Assembly (NCBI GenBank): GCA_914767715.1
Contig: OU612073.1
Coordinates: forward strand, 8,308,001-8,372,000
From: Membranipora membranacea
Lineage: Eukaryota; Bryozoa; Gymnolaemata; Cheilostomatida; Membraniporidae
Reading direction: 5' to 3'
Length of the DNA: 64,000 nt
A program made the position numbers and the translations under genes. Shown piece after piece: positions 40,901-51,264 of this stretch. The notes under the pieces were generated by a model that saw nothing but the letters and a program-made list of their open reading frames with translations, was not told the origin of the DNA and made no database searches. Within the stretch, counting starts at the first letter, position 1; every line of letters starts with the position of its first letter.

Positions 40901-43900
40901 AAACTTGATAGTTGTTGACATTATCAACCGTGACCTGAAACTATTTTTGGCATTTTTTAAATAATTGGCTAATATTGCAAATTACTGCAAATTTCGAGTT
41001 CATTACATGTTTGTATAAGTTCTCATGACCTTAGATTAAAGCCTCAGAACTTTCCCTTATCAGATAATTAATTATCCAAATTAAAATTGAAAATCAGGAG
41101 AGAAGTCTCATGAGATTGAAAATGGATTTCCTATCAATTATAACTTATAATTATTTATATTGTCAAACTACTACATTCATGTCCTTTTTATGACCACCTA
41201 TCTTCATTTGCAGCCATAATAGGCATCAGCATTTTACTTTAAGACTTATGCTTACAAAAACAATCAGATGCCAGAGCACATTTGAATCTCTGCATGACCA
41301 CTTTGGGCTGTAAACTTCTACCATGACAGACATTTGATTCTGTGCATGGGCACATATCACTCTCTGCATGAGCACCTTCGGCTGTGAGCTTTGGGCATAA
41401 TAAACATTTGATGGTCTGCATGTCATCGTGGATCAGTGAGCTTCTAGATTATGCTGATAACTTAATTCTCCAGACAAAACTCAAAATATTACAGCTCATT
41501 GCCAGGTGCAAGAGGATTATTGCTAGAGCTGACAAAAGTTTAACAGGAGAATGATTAAATATCGATAGTCCTGGAGCAGCTCACAGAACACTGAGCAGGT
41601 AAACAGTTGGTAAGAAGATCTAAAAAAAAATATCTGCAAGCATGTTAATTAGTAATTCTAGTGTCACTGATAGAACCAATGTTTCATCAGGACAGACTGA
41701 CGCAATCTCGACCTCGACCTCGACCTACATACATCCTTCTGATTCGTTACTATTCATATACAACAGTATCGCTGTGGTGGTGATTCTATTGAATGCTGTT
41801 CACCTATTTATACTCAAGAGTATGCTAAGACTGAGACATCATAGGAACTACAAGATGTTCCTCATGATAGTAGCCGCCTCCGATCTGGGCCTCGGCATCG
41901 TTAGAGGATTATTATCTAACAATTTCGTTCAGCAGCTCATGTTTGATCACAGCGCTTTGTGTGTCACGACGTCCGTTATTGTACATTCTCTTCTGCTTAC
42001 TATGACTTCTGTGATGCTGCTCATCAGCATCGACAGGTTCTTGGCGCTCGATAAGGAGAGATGCTACCGGAGATTAATTTTTGTGAAACATTATTCTAAA
42101 ATTGTGACCGCCACAATTTCAGCCTTTGTACTCTTATATCTGATCGTTGGTACAGGCTTTGGGGGTTCAGGGTTCACAGTCAAGGGGATGGGGGCATGTA
42201 AGATGGGATCAGCGAACGCCCCGTACTTAGGTTTGCTCAGTGTTGGTCTTTGTTTGCTAGAACTCACTATAATGACAGCAATATACGTGAAAATCATAAA
42301 TCTTACGAAAAAAGTCTTACAGAGCGCTCGAAGGAAAACAGAGAAACGAAATTTGAAAGATATTTTGCTGACTATCGGAGGTATTCTGCTAGCGAAAGTG
42401 ATTTTCTGGTGTCCAATTATGATCACCGTTATTGCAAGAGCGATGAAAGTCGATTGTAATCTGTGCGAATGGTTAGGTCTCATAACAATGAGCCTGAACT
42501 CTGTAGCAAACCCATTACTCTACGGGCTGACAAATCAGTCCTATAGAATGTTTCTAACACGATGCATATGTGCAGATCCAAAATCTGGAACTTCGCAGCA
42601 GCATATTTATTCTTCGCGTGTCCACCCATACAATTTACGCCGTTTGGGCTGGAACAGTAATACAGTGGCGGCTATTTCAACCAACCATCACCCTTATTAG
42701 CATATTATATATATACCATTTTTAAGTTTTTTGTATATATTTCTCTACATTTTTTGTATAGCCTGGTCTTTTTTGTTCAAGCGATGACTTGACTTATCAA
42801 CTTTTTTCTCAATATTTTCATTATTTTTGAACGAACATAATGTTATTGATATTGCAATCTAATTTATTGATCTTAATTAATTTCTAGCATGTAGTGCTGT
42901 AAAAGGAATTTCTGTGAAGGGTCCCAAAAATGTTATCACTTTTTCACCTTTTTTTGAACAATTTGTATTGCTCTCTCATTTTTATCATGTGTATCAAAAG
43001 ACATGTAATGGTTGTTTTATATTTTCCTATATTCGTATTATATCTCTGGTCTACACGGTCAAAGTGCTAAAGCTACATACATAAAAAGAGAGATGAAAAC
43101 TTCTTACCGTATCCCAGGCTAAGATGACGGGCTGCTGCATATCGTTGTATCTGTGCTCGGACCTCAACCATTTGTGTCCCTCATTTGTTTCCCTAGAATG
43201 AGAAATGTGTGAGTTAAGTTTACATTTAAATGTTTGGCAGATATGGTTTGAGCCTCCTCAACAATTTTAGAGGAGGCTAAATCCGATATAATCTGAAGGC
43301 TTTGCTGGCATTATTATTGGGATAGAACTGTGCAATGGGTGCCAAATATCACCTCTATTCTGACTGATTTGTGCCATCATCTATCTCAGTCCCCCTCATA
43401 AGACAAGACAAGAGATGGAATTGTTCGCTGTTTGGTCCGTGACATGCTTACAATATAACCAACAAAAAAAGTCAGTAATATCTGACCGACAAACAATCTA
43501 CTCTGGCAAGACAGTTAGCTAGATGTGGTGAATAACATACTTTGGTTCGAAGATGGCCAGGAAAGCATGGTAATCTATAGAGTTAGTGTTTTCTGGGTCC
43601 AGTCGTTTCATTAGCTTCGTCAATTGAGCTTGTGTCAGTTTCAGTTTGAAACTCTGCAGTACTTTCTTGATATCTTTCTTTGTGAGGCGCCCAGTCCTTC
43701 CCTGTAATAAAAACCCATTACTTATAATGATAAAAATCAATCAAACTCAATCACCACATATCAGCAGTCACAATGGTTGTCAACTGCAAGCATCATCTCA
43801 ATATTTTAGTAGAATTATTCAATTATTCACAAATTGTCTTCTTTTTTTCTGTGCAAGGACAACTCATAGTAACTTTTACTGAGATTGACCAGGCATTAGA

Positions 43901-46900
43901 CCAAACTCCCTGATTAGACAGAGAAACATTGCCCAAAATATTTCAATCAGGTTTGAATTCATCAGGATCTAACTGAACATGATATCAGACCCCGATCAAT
44001 CGAGATGTTGTCAATGATGCTGAGGGACTCGGGAAACCATAATATGGTACCACTATGGTGAGAAATCATGGAAGTTCTAGGAGACTAGATTTAAAAGGTC
44101 AAGGGCTTGCCTAACTTTTTTGAAAACAGGTATAATGATCTGTGGAAATTAAATTCATAACAGTTTTTGCAACAAATGAGTGTAAAAGCTATAAATATAT
44201 GTCATAATCAGCAAACCTCATCCATCTGAAGAAAAGCATTCTGGAAAGATCCGTAAGCAGAGGACACGTGTTTATGTAGGAGATTCCATAGTTCATCTGA
44301 TGATACTTCCTCATTATACTGCTTTACTGGAAAGTATTTGTGATTAGACTTGATAGGAATTGTCTGCCCATTTCCTGCGCTTTGTGGATCCTGGAACTTT
44401 GACAATACAGTTCCCCAGCAAACCTGACCAGTGGCCTTAATACCGGTTCTGTAATAATAAATTAAAAACAAAATAATATGACTGACTGGAAGACTGCGTC
44501 ACTCTGATCAAAATCAAGACAGTTTTTATCTGATAAGAAATAATAAACCGACCAATGTGACTAAATCGCATAGTAAAGTATTGCGTCATGAGATCAAGGA
44601 GTTGAAGACATTGGTGAGATTCTTTAACTCCTTGATGAGATGAACGAAACAAAAGATTAACTGAATCAGTCATACTCACTCTGTGCATTTACGTCATTCA
44701 CCTAAGACAGGAAGCTGCATGTTTTTGACCAAACTTTACTCATTCGCTTACAACTAACCACTCGTGTATTATGTCTTTATCAATTACTCACCTTTCCATA
44801 AGCTGTACGAAGAGTTGTTCTGACATTGGTACTGTGAACGCTGAAAGCACAGCTCTGAGGTCTGTCAGAGATATAAACCCGTCATTGTGTCTGTCACACG
44901 CATTTAAAGCCCGCTTCACATTCACGTAGTTGGTGCTCATCTGAAACCGCAATAAAAGTTTCAAATCTATAAATACGCTGAATCAGTCTATATCAAGGCT
45001 AAAATTGAAAGTTGGCCAATCGTGAACTTTTTCAAGATACAGTACCATCATTGGCTTCAGATGGTACTCGAAAGCTGCATACTGCTTATAGAGTTATCAT
45101 CGCTGGTAAGACAATTTGTGTATGATCTTGGAACTTTGGCATTTTCTCCATTACAGTATAGTTGAATCTGCATGCGCAAAGTGTATTTGTTGTTTGAGTT
45201 TAGCAAAACATGTGTTTGTTGGATAGGCTTGAATTTAATTTAGATAGATTGAAAATAAATTTTGAACCTAAACGATAGCAGATGCTTACCCTTTTTCTGA
45301 ATTCATGATCAAGCTGATCTATGTTCATGTGTTTCATCGGACTACGAGATTCGTCGGGTCTGTTTGGTCGTGTGTTCACTCCAAAGGCTGAAACAAATAT
45401 ACATATGATGTCAATATGATGATGCTTCTCGATGCCTCTGGTTATCAATATATAAATAATATCAGTGAGTGAATATTTTCATTTTATAGACCAACACCAG
45501 GCCTAGACTCTAGAGTTAACTAATTGAAACTCAATTTACAATGACTCATAGTTTCAATAGATAGCAACTACTGAGTATTCTAGTATCTATGCAGATACAG
45601 ATTCACAATTCCAAACATGGCACACCGAAAGAGATTCACTTCTTATTGTCGATTATTGATACAATTATGCCGAAACATCTTTGACTGGTGGTACATGGCA
45701 TTTCATGCTCGATCCCCGTTTCATCATAAAATATAGCAAATTTTAATCTCGTTGACATGCTCTCTTTGGGAATTCCAGACTTAAATGTATTCTGAGAATA
45801 ATAATACCCATGACTTTTTATACATAGTGGACGTTAGATTACTATTACTCTCATTCTCTTAGACTGACAGAGAGCATTATATACTTACTAGGAGGTTTGT
45901 CCACTTGTGACCCTGAAGGTAGAATCCTGACACCCAGTCTGGTCAGGTATTCTTTGTAATCCATTGTACCAGTATGGTGGAAATCGTACCTCATCCATAA
46001 CCTAGAAATTACAATAACAACATCTATGTGTTAGAAAGGGAGAGAATATAGTGTAATCACTGAATCAATGGCAGAATGTATTTGGTTGGTTTTTCTTGTT
46101 TTACTCTGCCTACATTGAATTCCATATCTGGAATAGCATCATTAGCTTTCTTTTGCAAAACAAAGGGCTTGCAAAAATAGCCAGTCCCTAGTAGCAATCT
46201 AGAAATGCCCTAATCATCGACACTGTAGGGGTATAATTACTGTTTGCAATTTTGTAAACAAGACAATTTTTCAGGCTAATTATTCATGCTACTAGGGACA
46301 GCCAATCAGATCACAGTCAGATGAGTCCCTGTGTTTAGTGTCCTAACCGTATAACGCTATGATACTATTTCCATTCTATGAGAAGAATCTAATTCAGTGT
46401 CTGCCTACCTTGAAAGCCTGAAAGCCCAGATGAACAAACTGCAATATTACCAACTGGCAAGCTTTTTGTTGATATTGTTCTTCATTAACACCATTGACGC
46501 TTTCAGACTCTTGGTCAACCACCAATCAGCCAATAGACGCCTACCTAAACTACCATATGATAAACAATCTAATCTAATTCCCCTGGGACATGATTCAAAT
46601 CAATTTATGATTTTAAGATAGCCACTTACTTCTCAAATTGTTGTTCGTTCAGTTTGATGGCGTTGTTGTCGAGGACTTTCCTGAAGTCGTGTCGCTGTAC
46701 ACGCCCATCTCTGTTATAGTCGAATAAATGGAAGGATTTGATGAAATCTTTAGCGTTGTGTTTGATCTTCTCGGCTAGCTGTCTCTCCACCTGATCCATG
46801 TTAATCTCTGGTGGCGCCTTCACAGGTGACTTCAGTAGTCTAAACAGAACAATTCAGAAGGTTACAAAGCAGCCAGATCGAAAGCTGCATTTACAATGCA

Positions 46901-49503
46901 GACTTTTGCGTCAGATTTTTTTCCGATTGTATAAGCTAACATTGGGAGCAACAAATAAATTTTGAGTATTGTGACAATGTCATCAAATTCATATTTTTGG
47001 TTGCTCTGAATGATCGCTTTTATCAAAGCAAAAATCTAACCAAAAATACTGATAGATCTGAAGTGTAAATGCATAGTATTACCTCATTTCATTAATAAAG
47101 TGGTATGAGAGTGTTAAGATTTATGTAAAAATCATTCACAGCTTAGGATCTGGGATGGAGTTGAAAGTTGATAGCATGAACCATGACCATAGAAACATGC
47201 ATTTTATATTTGTTAACATGTAAGAGTAAACTTGTAACTATGTAAAAAATGGATGATTTGCATAACTGTAAAAAACATCCTCTGGATAGGAGTAAAAAGC
47301 TACAGGTTATATAGCTTACCTGATTGATGATGCAAAGTCAGTATTGGGCTTTTTCTGTGGGTAAAACTTCTCAATGAAGTCGACGTACATGTAAGCCCCT
47401 GACCTGTCAGTAGGAACCTTTGCTATGACAGCCTCAAACTGATCAGAAGTGAGCGGCAGAGCAAAGGCTTGTAGGACACGACGGAATTCACCTTTGCTTA
47501 CAGCATCGATTCGGTTGATATCATAGTTTCGGAAGCCCTGAAATGATGGGATTCTGAATCAAAAATCATTTTTATCCTATTATGAACAGTTTTCAAGATA
47601 ACCCCCTTTTCAGCTACTTTTTCCTATGCTGCATGGGTAAAAAGGTACCAAACTGGAGAGAGGCCAACTCCGAATATAGGCTCAATTAGGGCTCAGAAAA
47701 CTGTCTATAAAATGCTATTGATTTGTTTCTTCCATGTCCATTAATATTAACAAATTTACAAATGGTCCTCGTTTGAATGCTTGATTTACCCAAATAATTA
47801 CCAGAGTAAAATTATGATAACTCTGTTTAAATTATGACATATTATTACGTTTACAAAATATAATTATGTTTAGTTATAATATAAATGTTTATGATATATC
47901 ATGATATAACATAAACATTTAGAGACCATAATTAAATATAAATACGTCATAAAATTATGAAAACTTGAGTCTGTTGCAATTTCCATATCTGAGCCTGCCA
48001 ACATTGAATGTAACCAGAGCATAGTGACATGAAATCAAGTAGTCACTGTCTTAGTTTAAGCGCTCAAACGGTGGCGGGATGCTGGTAGAAGCATTTCATT
48101 ATCAACCACGCCACTGTTTGATGTTGCAGGCTAATACTCAGGCTAAAAAGCCAAGGTGCAGACATAGGATACAGAAACTAGGTAGATAGGGTATATGTTA
48201 GTCTGAGAAAACCAGATTCTTGCCCTCGCCAGATGGCTCCCCTGGCTGGGGGAGGTATTTGCTTAATTATGTTAGAGTACCTGGAGAAGCTGAGTGTAGT
48301 TCTTTTTGACTTGTGTCTTGAGGATATTCTCCACTTCAATACTTGATAGGTCAGGATTAGCTACTCCAGGCTGAGGACCTGTAAAACATAAAGGAAGATA
48401 TGTGAAAACTAATATTCCTATTAGAGAGTCAATCATATACATTTAAAAAGAAAATTAAGGGCATAAATTTCACAACTTTATTGACATAACATTTCACCTT
48501 AATGACATACAAAAATATACCTGATGATTGAAAATGTGATGCAAAACCTTGTAAATCAAGTCAACAAACTTGTACTAAATTTTAAGGTAAGTAGTTCAGC
48601 AGAATGGTCTACATACAACTTATTGCGGGCAGATATTTAGGAAAGGTACTGAAGACTTTAGATGGTAATAATGTACACAGGGATGGTGTTCATTTCATAC
48701 ATTAACATGAACTAGTGTTTAGGCCACTAAACCTTGAAAATCATTATTTTTGAATTAAAGTAAAATTAATATTGTACAGTTATTAATTTCTTCATTCTTT
48801 ACTCAGCAATGCTGACAGACACAATCAATATGTAATACAAACAACGGAATAATAAAGCTGTACAAATAGAATGCCAATCTACCAGCAACTAAGGACCAAA
48901 TACATTTACATGGCCTATAACATGGGCATAGGCATACTGCCAAATCATAATCCACAACGCATTAAGCATGGTAATGTTAGCATGGTTTTAGTTAGAACCT
49001 ATCAGGCCAATACGAAGGATCTAGATACACGAGCATCTTTTACAGTGTTACAGGAATGACAGACGTTGCTTTTCTGCTTTGATTAACAAGTACAGTCTAT
49101 GAATGGAAAATGATGTTGGCCGCCATGAAACATTACACTGGGCTTGCAAAATAAGCATGCTGAGAGTTTTGAAGCGCCTTTTAATGTCTGACTGGTATAC
49201 CCTATTCTGCCTCCAAGAGATATGATCCAAGATCGGCACAACATTCAGTTTCAGATCACACTGATATAGAGATTACCCAAGCTAAGTGGATTAATTCATT
49301 CTCTAGTATATCAATTGTTCAGTGTGGTTTTAGATTATAATCAAATCAGGATAAGACTTACTTGTTTCCTTTCTATCAATCGGTTTGAGGTTACTGACTG
49401 ATCTTCTGTACTGTGAAACCCTTAGCTTAGACTCGGGTCTGAACATTACAGACTGGGTAGTGGTGGGCCGTCCTATAGACAGCATCTCACCAGGAGAATC
49501 CAT
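28641..49503 (-). CDS. EFCAB6: EFCAB6 (DJBP)-type multi-EF-hand protein, complete
   Basis: Twenty-five exons join in frame to 1531 aa, close to human EFCAB6 (about 1500): 49503-49362, 48378-48281, 47537-47320, 46839-46630, 46001-45889, 45387-45290, 44940-44792, 44448-44217, 43701-43541, 43192-43108, 40432-40272, 39817-39650, 39153-38906, 38079-37898, 37441-37223, 36834-36599, 36127-35897, 35421-35266, 34066-33871, 32551-32357, 32043-31782, 31446-31316, 30813-30585, 30243-30050, 28922-28641. About 25 EF-hand-like loops occur in pairs. Several look calcium-competent (DYNRDGRVQRHD, DKDNTGRVKVED, DVNDNGRFSYSN); others are degenerate. The C-terminal YYDKGMSGNISYNDFI and the LAWD linker fit EFCAB6. 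The vertebrate protein binds DJ-1 and the androgen receptor and is linked to testis and cilia; that role here is inferred. Confidence 0.93.
29533..29615 (-). tRNA. tRNA-Leu(UAG) in the last EFCAB6 intron
   Basis: This copy is 83 nt, with a one-base longer variable arm (GGAC-GTTT-GTCC) and otherwise the same cloverleaf and anticodon TAG. The flanks resemble those of the other tRNA cassettes but are more diverged, so it comes from an older duplication. It lies between EFCAB6 exons 30050-30243 and 28641-28922, on the same strand as the host gene. A TTTT terminator follows. Confidence 0.94.
32991..33116 (-). CDS. EFCAB6: Candidate alternative first exon of EFCAB6
   Basis: An ATG at 33114-33116 opens a 42-codon frame that ends exactly at a strong donor (GTC|GTAAGT). 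It is phase 0 and joins in frame to exon 32357-32551 (IFQAIDKDNTG). The peptide is basic and Ser/Thr-rich (MDFGPRYSRFSKTT). It resembles the style of the gene's own N-terminus rather than an EF-hand. Splicing from 33871 instead gives an unbroken EF helix (SAALIAIFQAIDKD), so this exon is probably not used in the full-length mRNA. It would start a short isoform of about 510 aa with the last EF-hand modules. Confidence 0.5.
38503..38598. repeat. Foldback element with 31-bp terminal inverted repeats
   Basis: Arms 38503-38533 (CATCTTGCGAGAGATAAATT...) and 38568-38598 are inverted repeats with a single mismatch, around a 34-nt spacer. It lies in the EFCAB6 intron between 38079 and 38906. It has no coding capacity and looks like a very short MITE. 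Confidence 0.85.
38737..38757. repeat. CTG trinucleotide run in EFCAB6 intron
   Basis: Six tandem GCT/CTG units. It is short and intronic. Confidence 0.8.
40433..41641. other. EFCAB6 intron upstream of the nested GPCR
   Basis: About 1.2 kb with no further gene. Short minus-strand frames at 41226-41426 have near-repeats of 'ctctgcatgagcac' (around 41290, 41340 and 41370), suggesting a minor tandem repeat. Any GPCR promoter would lie here, but no element can be named. Confidence 0.4.
41642..42700 (+). CDS. Intronless orphan class A (rhodopsin-like) GPCR nested in EFCAB6
   Basis: The single exon of 352 aa lies antisense inside the EFCAB6 intron between 40432 and 43108. It has an extracellular N-terminus with glycosylation sequons (NSS, NVS) and a (TCGACC)3 run coding Ser-Thr. 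Seven hydrophobic segments follow. Class A marks are AASDLGLG (TM2, Asp2.50), SIDRFLAL at TM3 (DRF instead of DRY), KVIFWCPIMI at TM6 (variant of FxxCWxP) and NSVANPLLY at TM7. TM3 and ECL2 cysteines (SALCV, GACKM) could form the usual disulfide. The C-tail has a CIC pair, possibly palmitoylated. Ligand and subfamily are not recognised. The first ATG gives a normal length. Confidence 0.85.
   Translation: MLISNSSVTDRTNVSSGQTDAISTSTSTYIHPSDSLLFIYNSIAVVVILLNAVHLFILKSMLRLRHHRNYKMFLMIVAASDLGLGIVRGLLSNNFVQQLMFDHSALCVTTSVIVHSLLLTMTSVMLLISIDRFLALDKERCYRRLIFVKHYSKIVTATISAFVLLYLIVGTGFGGSGFTVKGMGACKMGSANAPYLGLLSVGLCLLELTIMTAIYVKIINLTKKVLQSARRKTEKRNLKDILLTIGGILLAKVIFWCPIMITVIARAMKVDCNLCEWLGLITMSLNSVANPLLYGLTNQSYRMFLTRCICADPKSGTSQQHIYSSRVHPYNLRRLGWNSNTVAAISTNHHPY
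42701..43107. other. EFCAB6 intron downstream of the nested GPCR
   Basis: AT-rich, 407 nt. No canonical AATAAA was seen on the + strand soon after the GPCR stop, so the 3' end of that transcript is unclear. Confidence 0.4.
46121..46335. repeat. Dispersed repeat family 2, copy a
   Basis: It shares ordered blocks with the reverse complement of 50531-50708: tgcaaaaca, agggcttgcaaaa, tagccag, gtagcaatcta, aaatgccc and aatcatcga, then agggacagcc and atcagatca. It is non-coding and lies in an EFCAB6 intron. SINE- or MITE-like. Confidence 0.75.
47900..47925. repeat. AT-rich inverted repeat in EFCAB6 intron
   Basis: AAATGTTTATG and CATAAACATTT are inverted arms (about 47884-47921) in a stretch of very high AT content (47820-47960). 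No function can be named. Confidence 0.5.
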
Positions 49504-50806
49504 CTTCAGTGTTCCCAGCCTTTATCTAAAGTTCAAAAGTTTATAGGCTTGATCTAAAGTTAAAATGAATTTACTCTGGAATGTTTATCCTAGCAGTCTA
49601 AAGGCAGCGCTAGCACGCACAGCTCATGTGAATCTATTGAGGTAGACAAAAAATCCCAACTAAATCTTGGCACATTTTGGGGTGAGACAGTCATGTGATG
49701 TACAGCGGCACTAACCAAATGCACACCTACTTTAGCGCAGTATTCCAAGTGTCGTTAACTTCAGCTGGCAAAATGGTGACGATACACGTACCAATTACGA
49801 CGACAGAATCAAGCTTGAAGATACACTGTGTTGTCACAGCAGGAGTGTTTCTATACTCGAAAAGCCGATCGATCGAGGTAAGATTGAGATAACTAATATA
49901 GCACTTGTTGCATACACATTACAAAATTCAAGTTATAAATCAAAACCATAACATACCTTAATGAGTTGGAAGATATACCTCAGGTCTGATAAGATAACAC
50001 TACAATATCTCAACTCTACGGTGTTATCTAAATACACTTTCTCCCATATAAACAAGTATATATCATACAATGTACTTCACTAGGCAGCCATTAGATTACT
50101 GGTTGCTTAGTTACAATAGAAGTCTAGTACAGGCTGGTCATGTGACCTATTACAGACCTAAGATTATACTTGATAAAATACTCTGATTACTATTGTGTAG
50201 TTATTTGTATAGAGTATTGTAATTCTTGATTGTTGAGTGTTCTATAGATTGAATGACATGTCGAAGCAAAAGGCAAGTATCTGAAGTAAAATATTACTGA
50301 ATAGTCTTGCAGGTCAAGAGACTTATAAAGTTACTGGCATGAATCTGTACTTGCAATTTTGTAAGGATATTCAAAGCGATGCAACAGACACCTTTTCTAG
50401 CTCTATTTTATATAATATAGTATTGTCAAAGATAAGTCATTGGTATTGTATTGTGGTACTATAGTATAGTATTGTCACTGAATTAAATTCTTCTCATGGA
50501 ACAGAAGTATAAACATAACCCTATACATACAGGGACTGATATAACATTGATCTGATAGGCTGTCCCTACAAGCATGATAAAATAATAAAACTGCAAACAG
50601 TAATAAAATCGATGATTCGGGCATTTTTAGATTGCTACAAAGGGCTGGCTACTTTTGCAAGCCCTATGTTTTGCAGATGACAGCTTAAGATGCCGTTCCA
50701 GATAGGAGTGCAATGAGTCTTGTGTAAGGAATTGCCTGCGGCACCTCAGGGGACTAAATGAGACAATTAAATATCGATTTTTGAATTAAGGGTAATTTAC
50801 ATCTCG
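49504..50806. other. Intergenic region between GMPS 3' end and EFCAB6 start
   Basis: It holds the presumed EFCAB6 promoter and 5' UTR and a family 2 repeat at 50531-50708. Both flanking genes run on the minus strand, so GMPS reads toward EFCAB6. No coding frame was recognised; the + frame at 49695-49892 lacks splice or domain support. Confidence 0.5.
50531..50708. repeat. Dispersed repeat family 2, copy b (inverted)
   Basis: It is the reverse-complement relative of 46121-46335, with the same blocks in the same order. It lies between GMPS and EFCAB6. Confidence 0.75.
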
Positions 50807-50812
50807 TTTATT
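50807..50812 (-). terminator. Candidate GMPS polyadenylation signal
   Basis: AATAAA on the minus strand, 453 nt past the GMPS stop. No nearer canonical signal was noticed. Confidence 0.4.
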
Positions 50813-51264
50813 TTAAAATGAATGCTTTTATACATGCTATACATGAGAGCCTTACATGTACATAGATTACACTATACAAAACTCTAAGGTTCCTGTCTAA
50901 CGAGTACAAAAATAGCATATTAATGTACATGAAGATTTAAAAAATATAGAACACAATCAAGTTATCTCCCCTTTTAACCATGGGGACACAACTAACTGAA
51001 AACTTATCTTTGCTTAAAATTTAATGCAAGCAAGAATATCAAACAGGTCTTTCAGTGCTAGGAGAGAAACAGTAAGGAAGGAACAAGTCATGGCAGTATT
51101 CAACCAGCTCATTACAAAAGATCTATGGAAGACGGGTGCAAGTTTTGGGCAAAAGGTGAGTATTCTCCTCTCGAAATATCATGCTCAACTTCTGTTCAGC
51201 ATTGACACATACCGGGTGGGTTGTTTAGATTAAAGCAGCTGACACAGTTAGTAGTTTGGTATTT

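Noticed and set aside
42091-42483. 130-codon minus-strand frame
   Set aside because: It is the antisense shadow of the GPCR coding exon.
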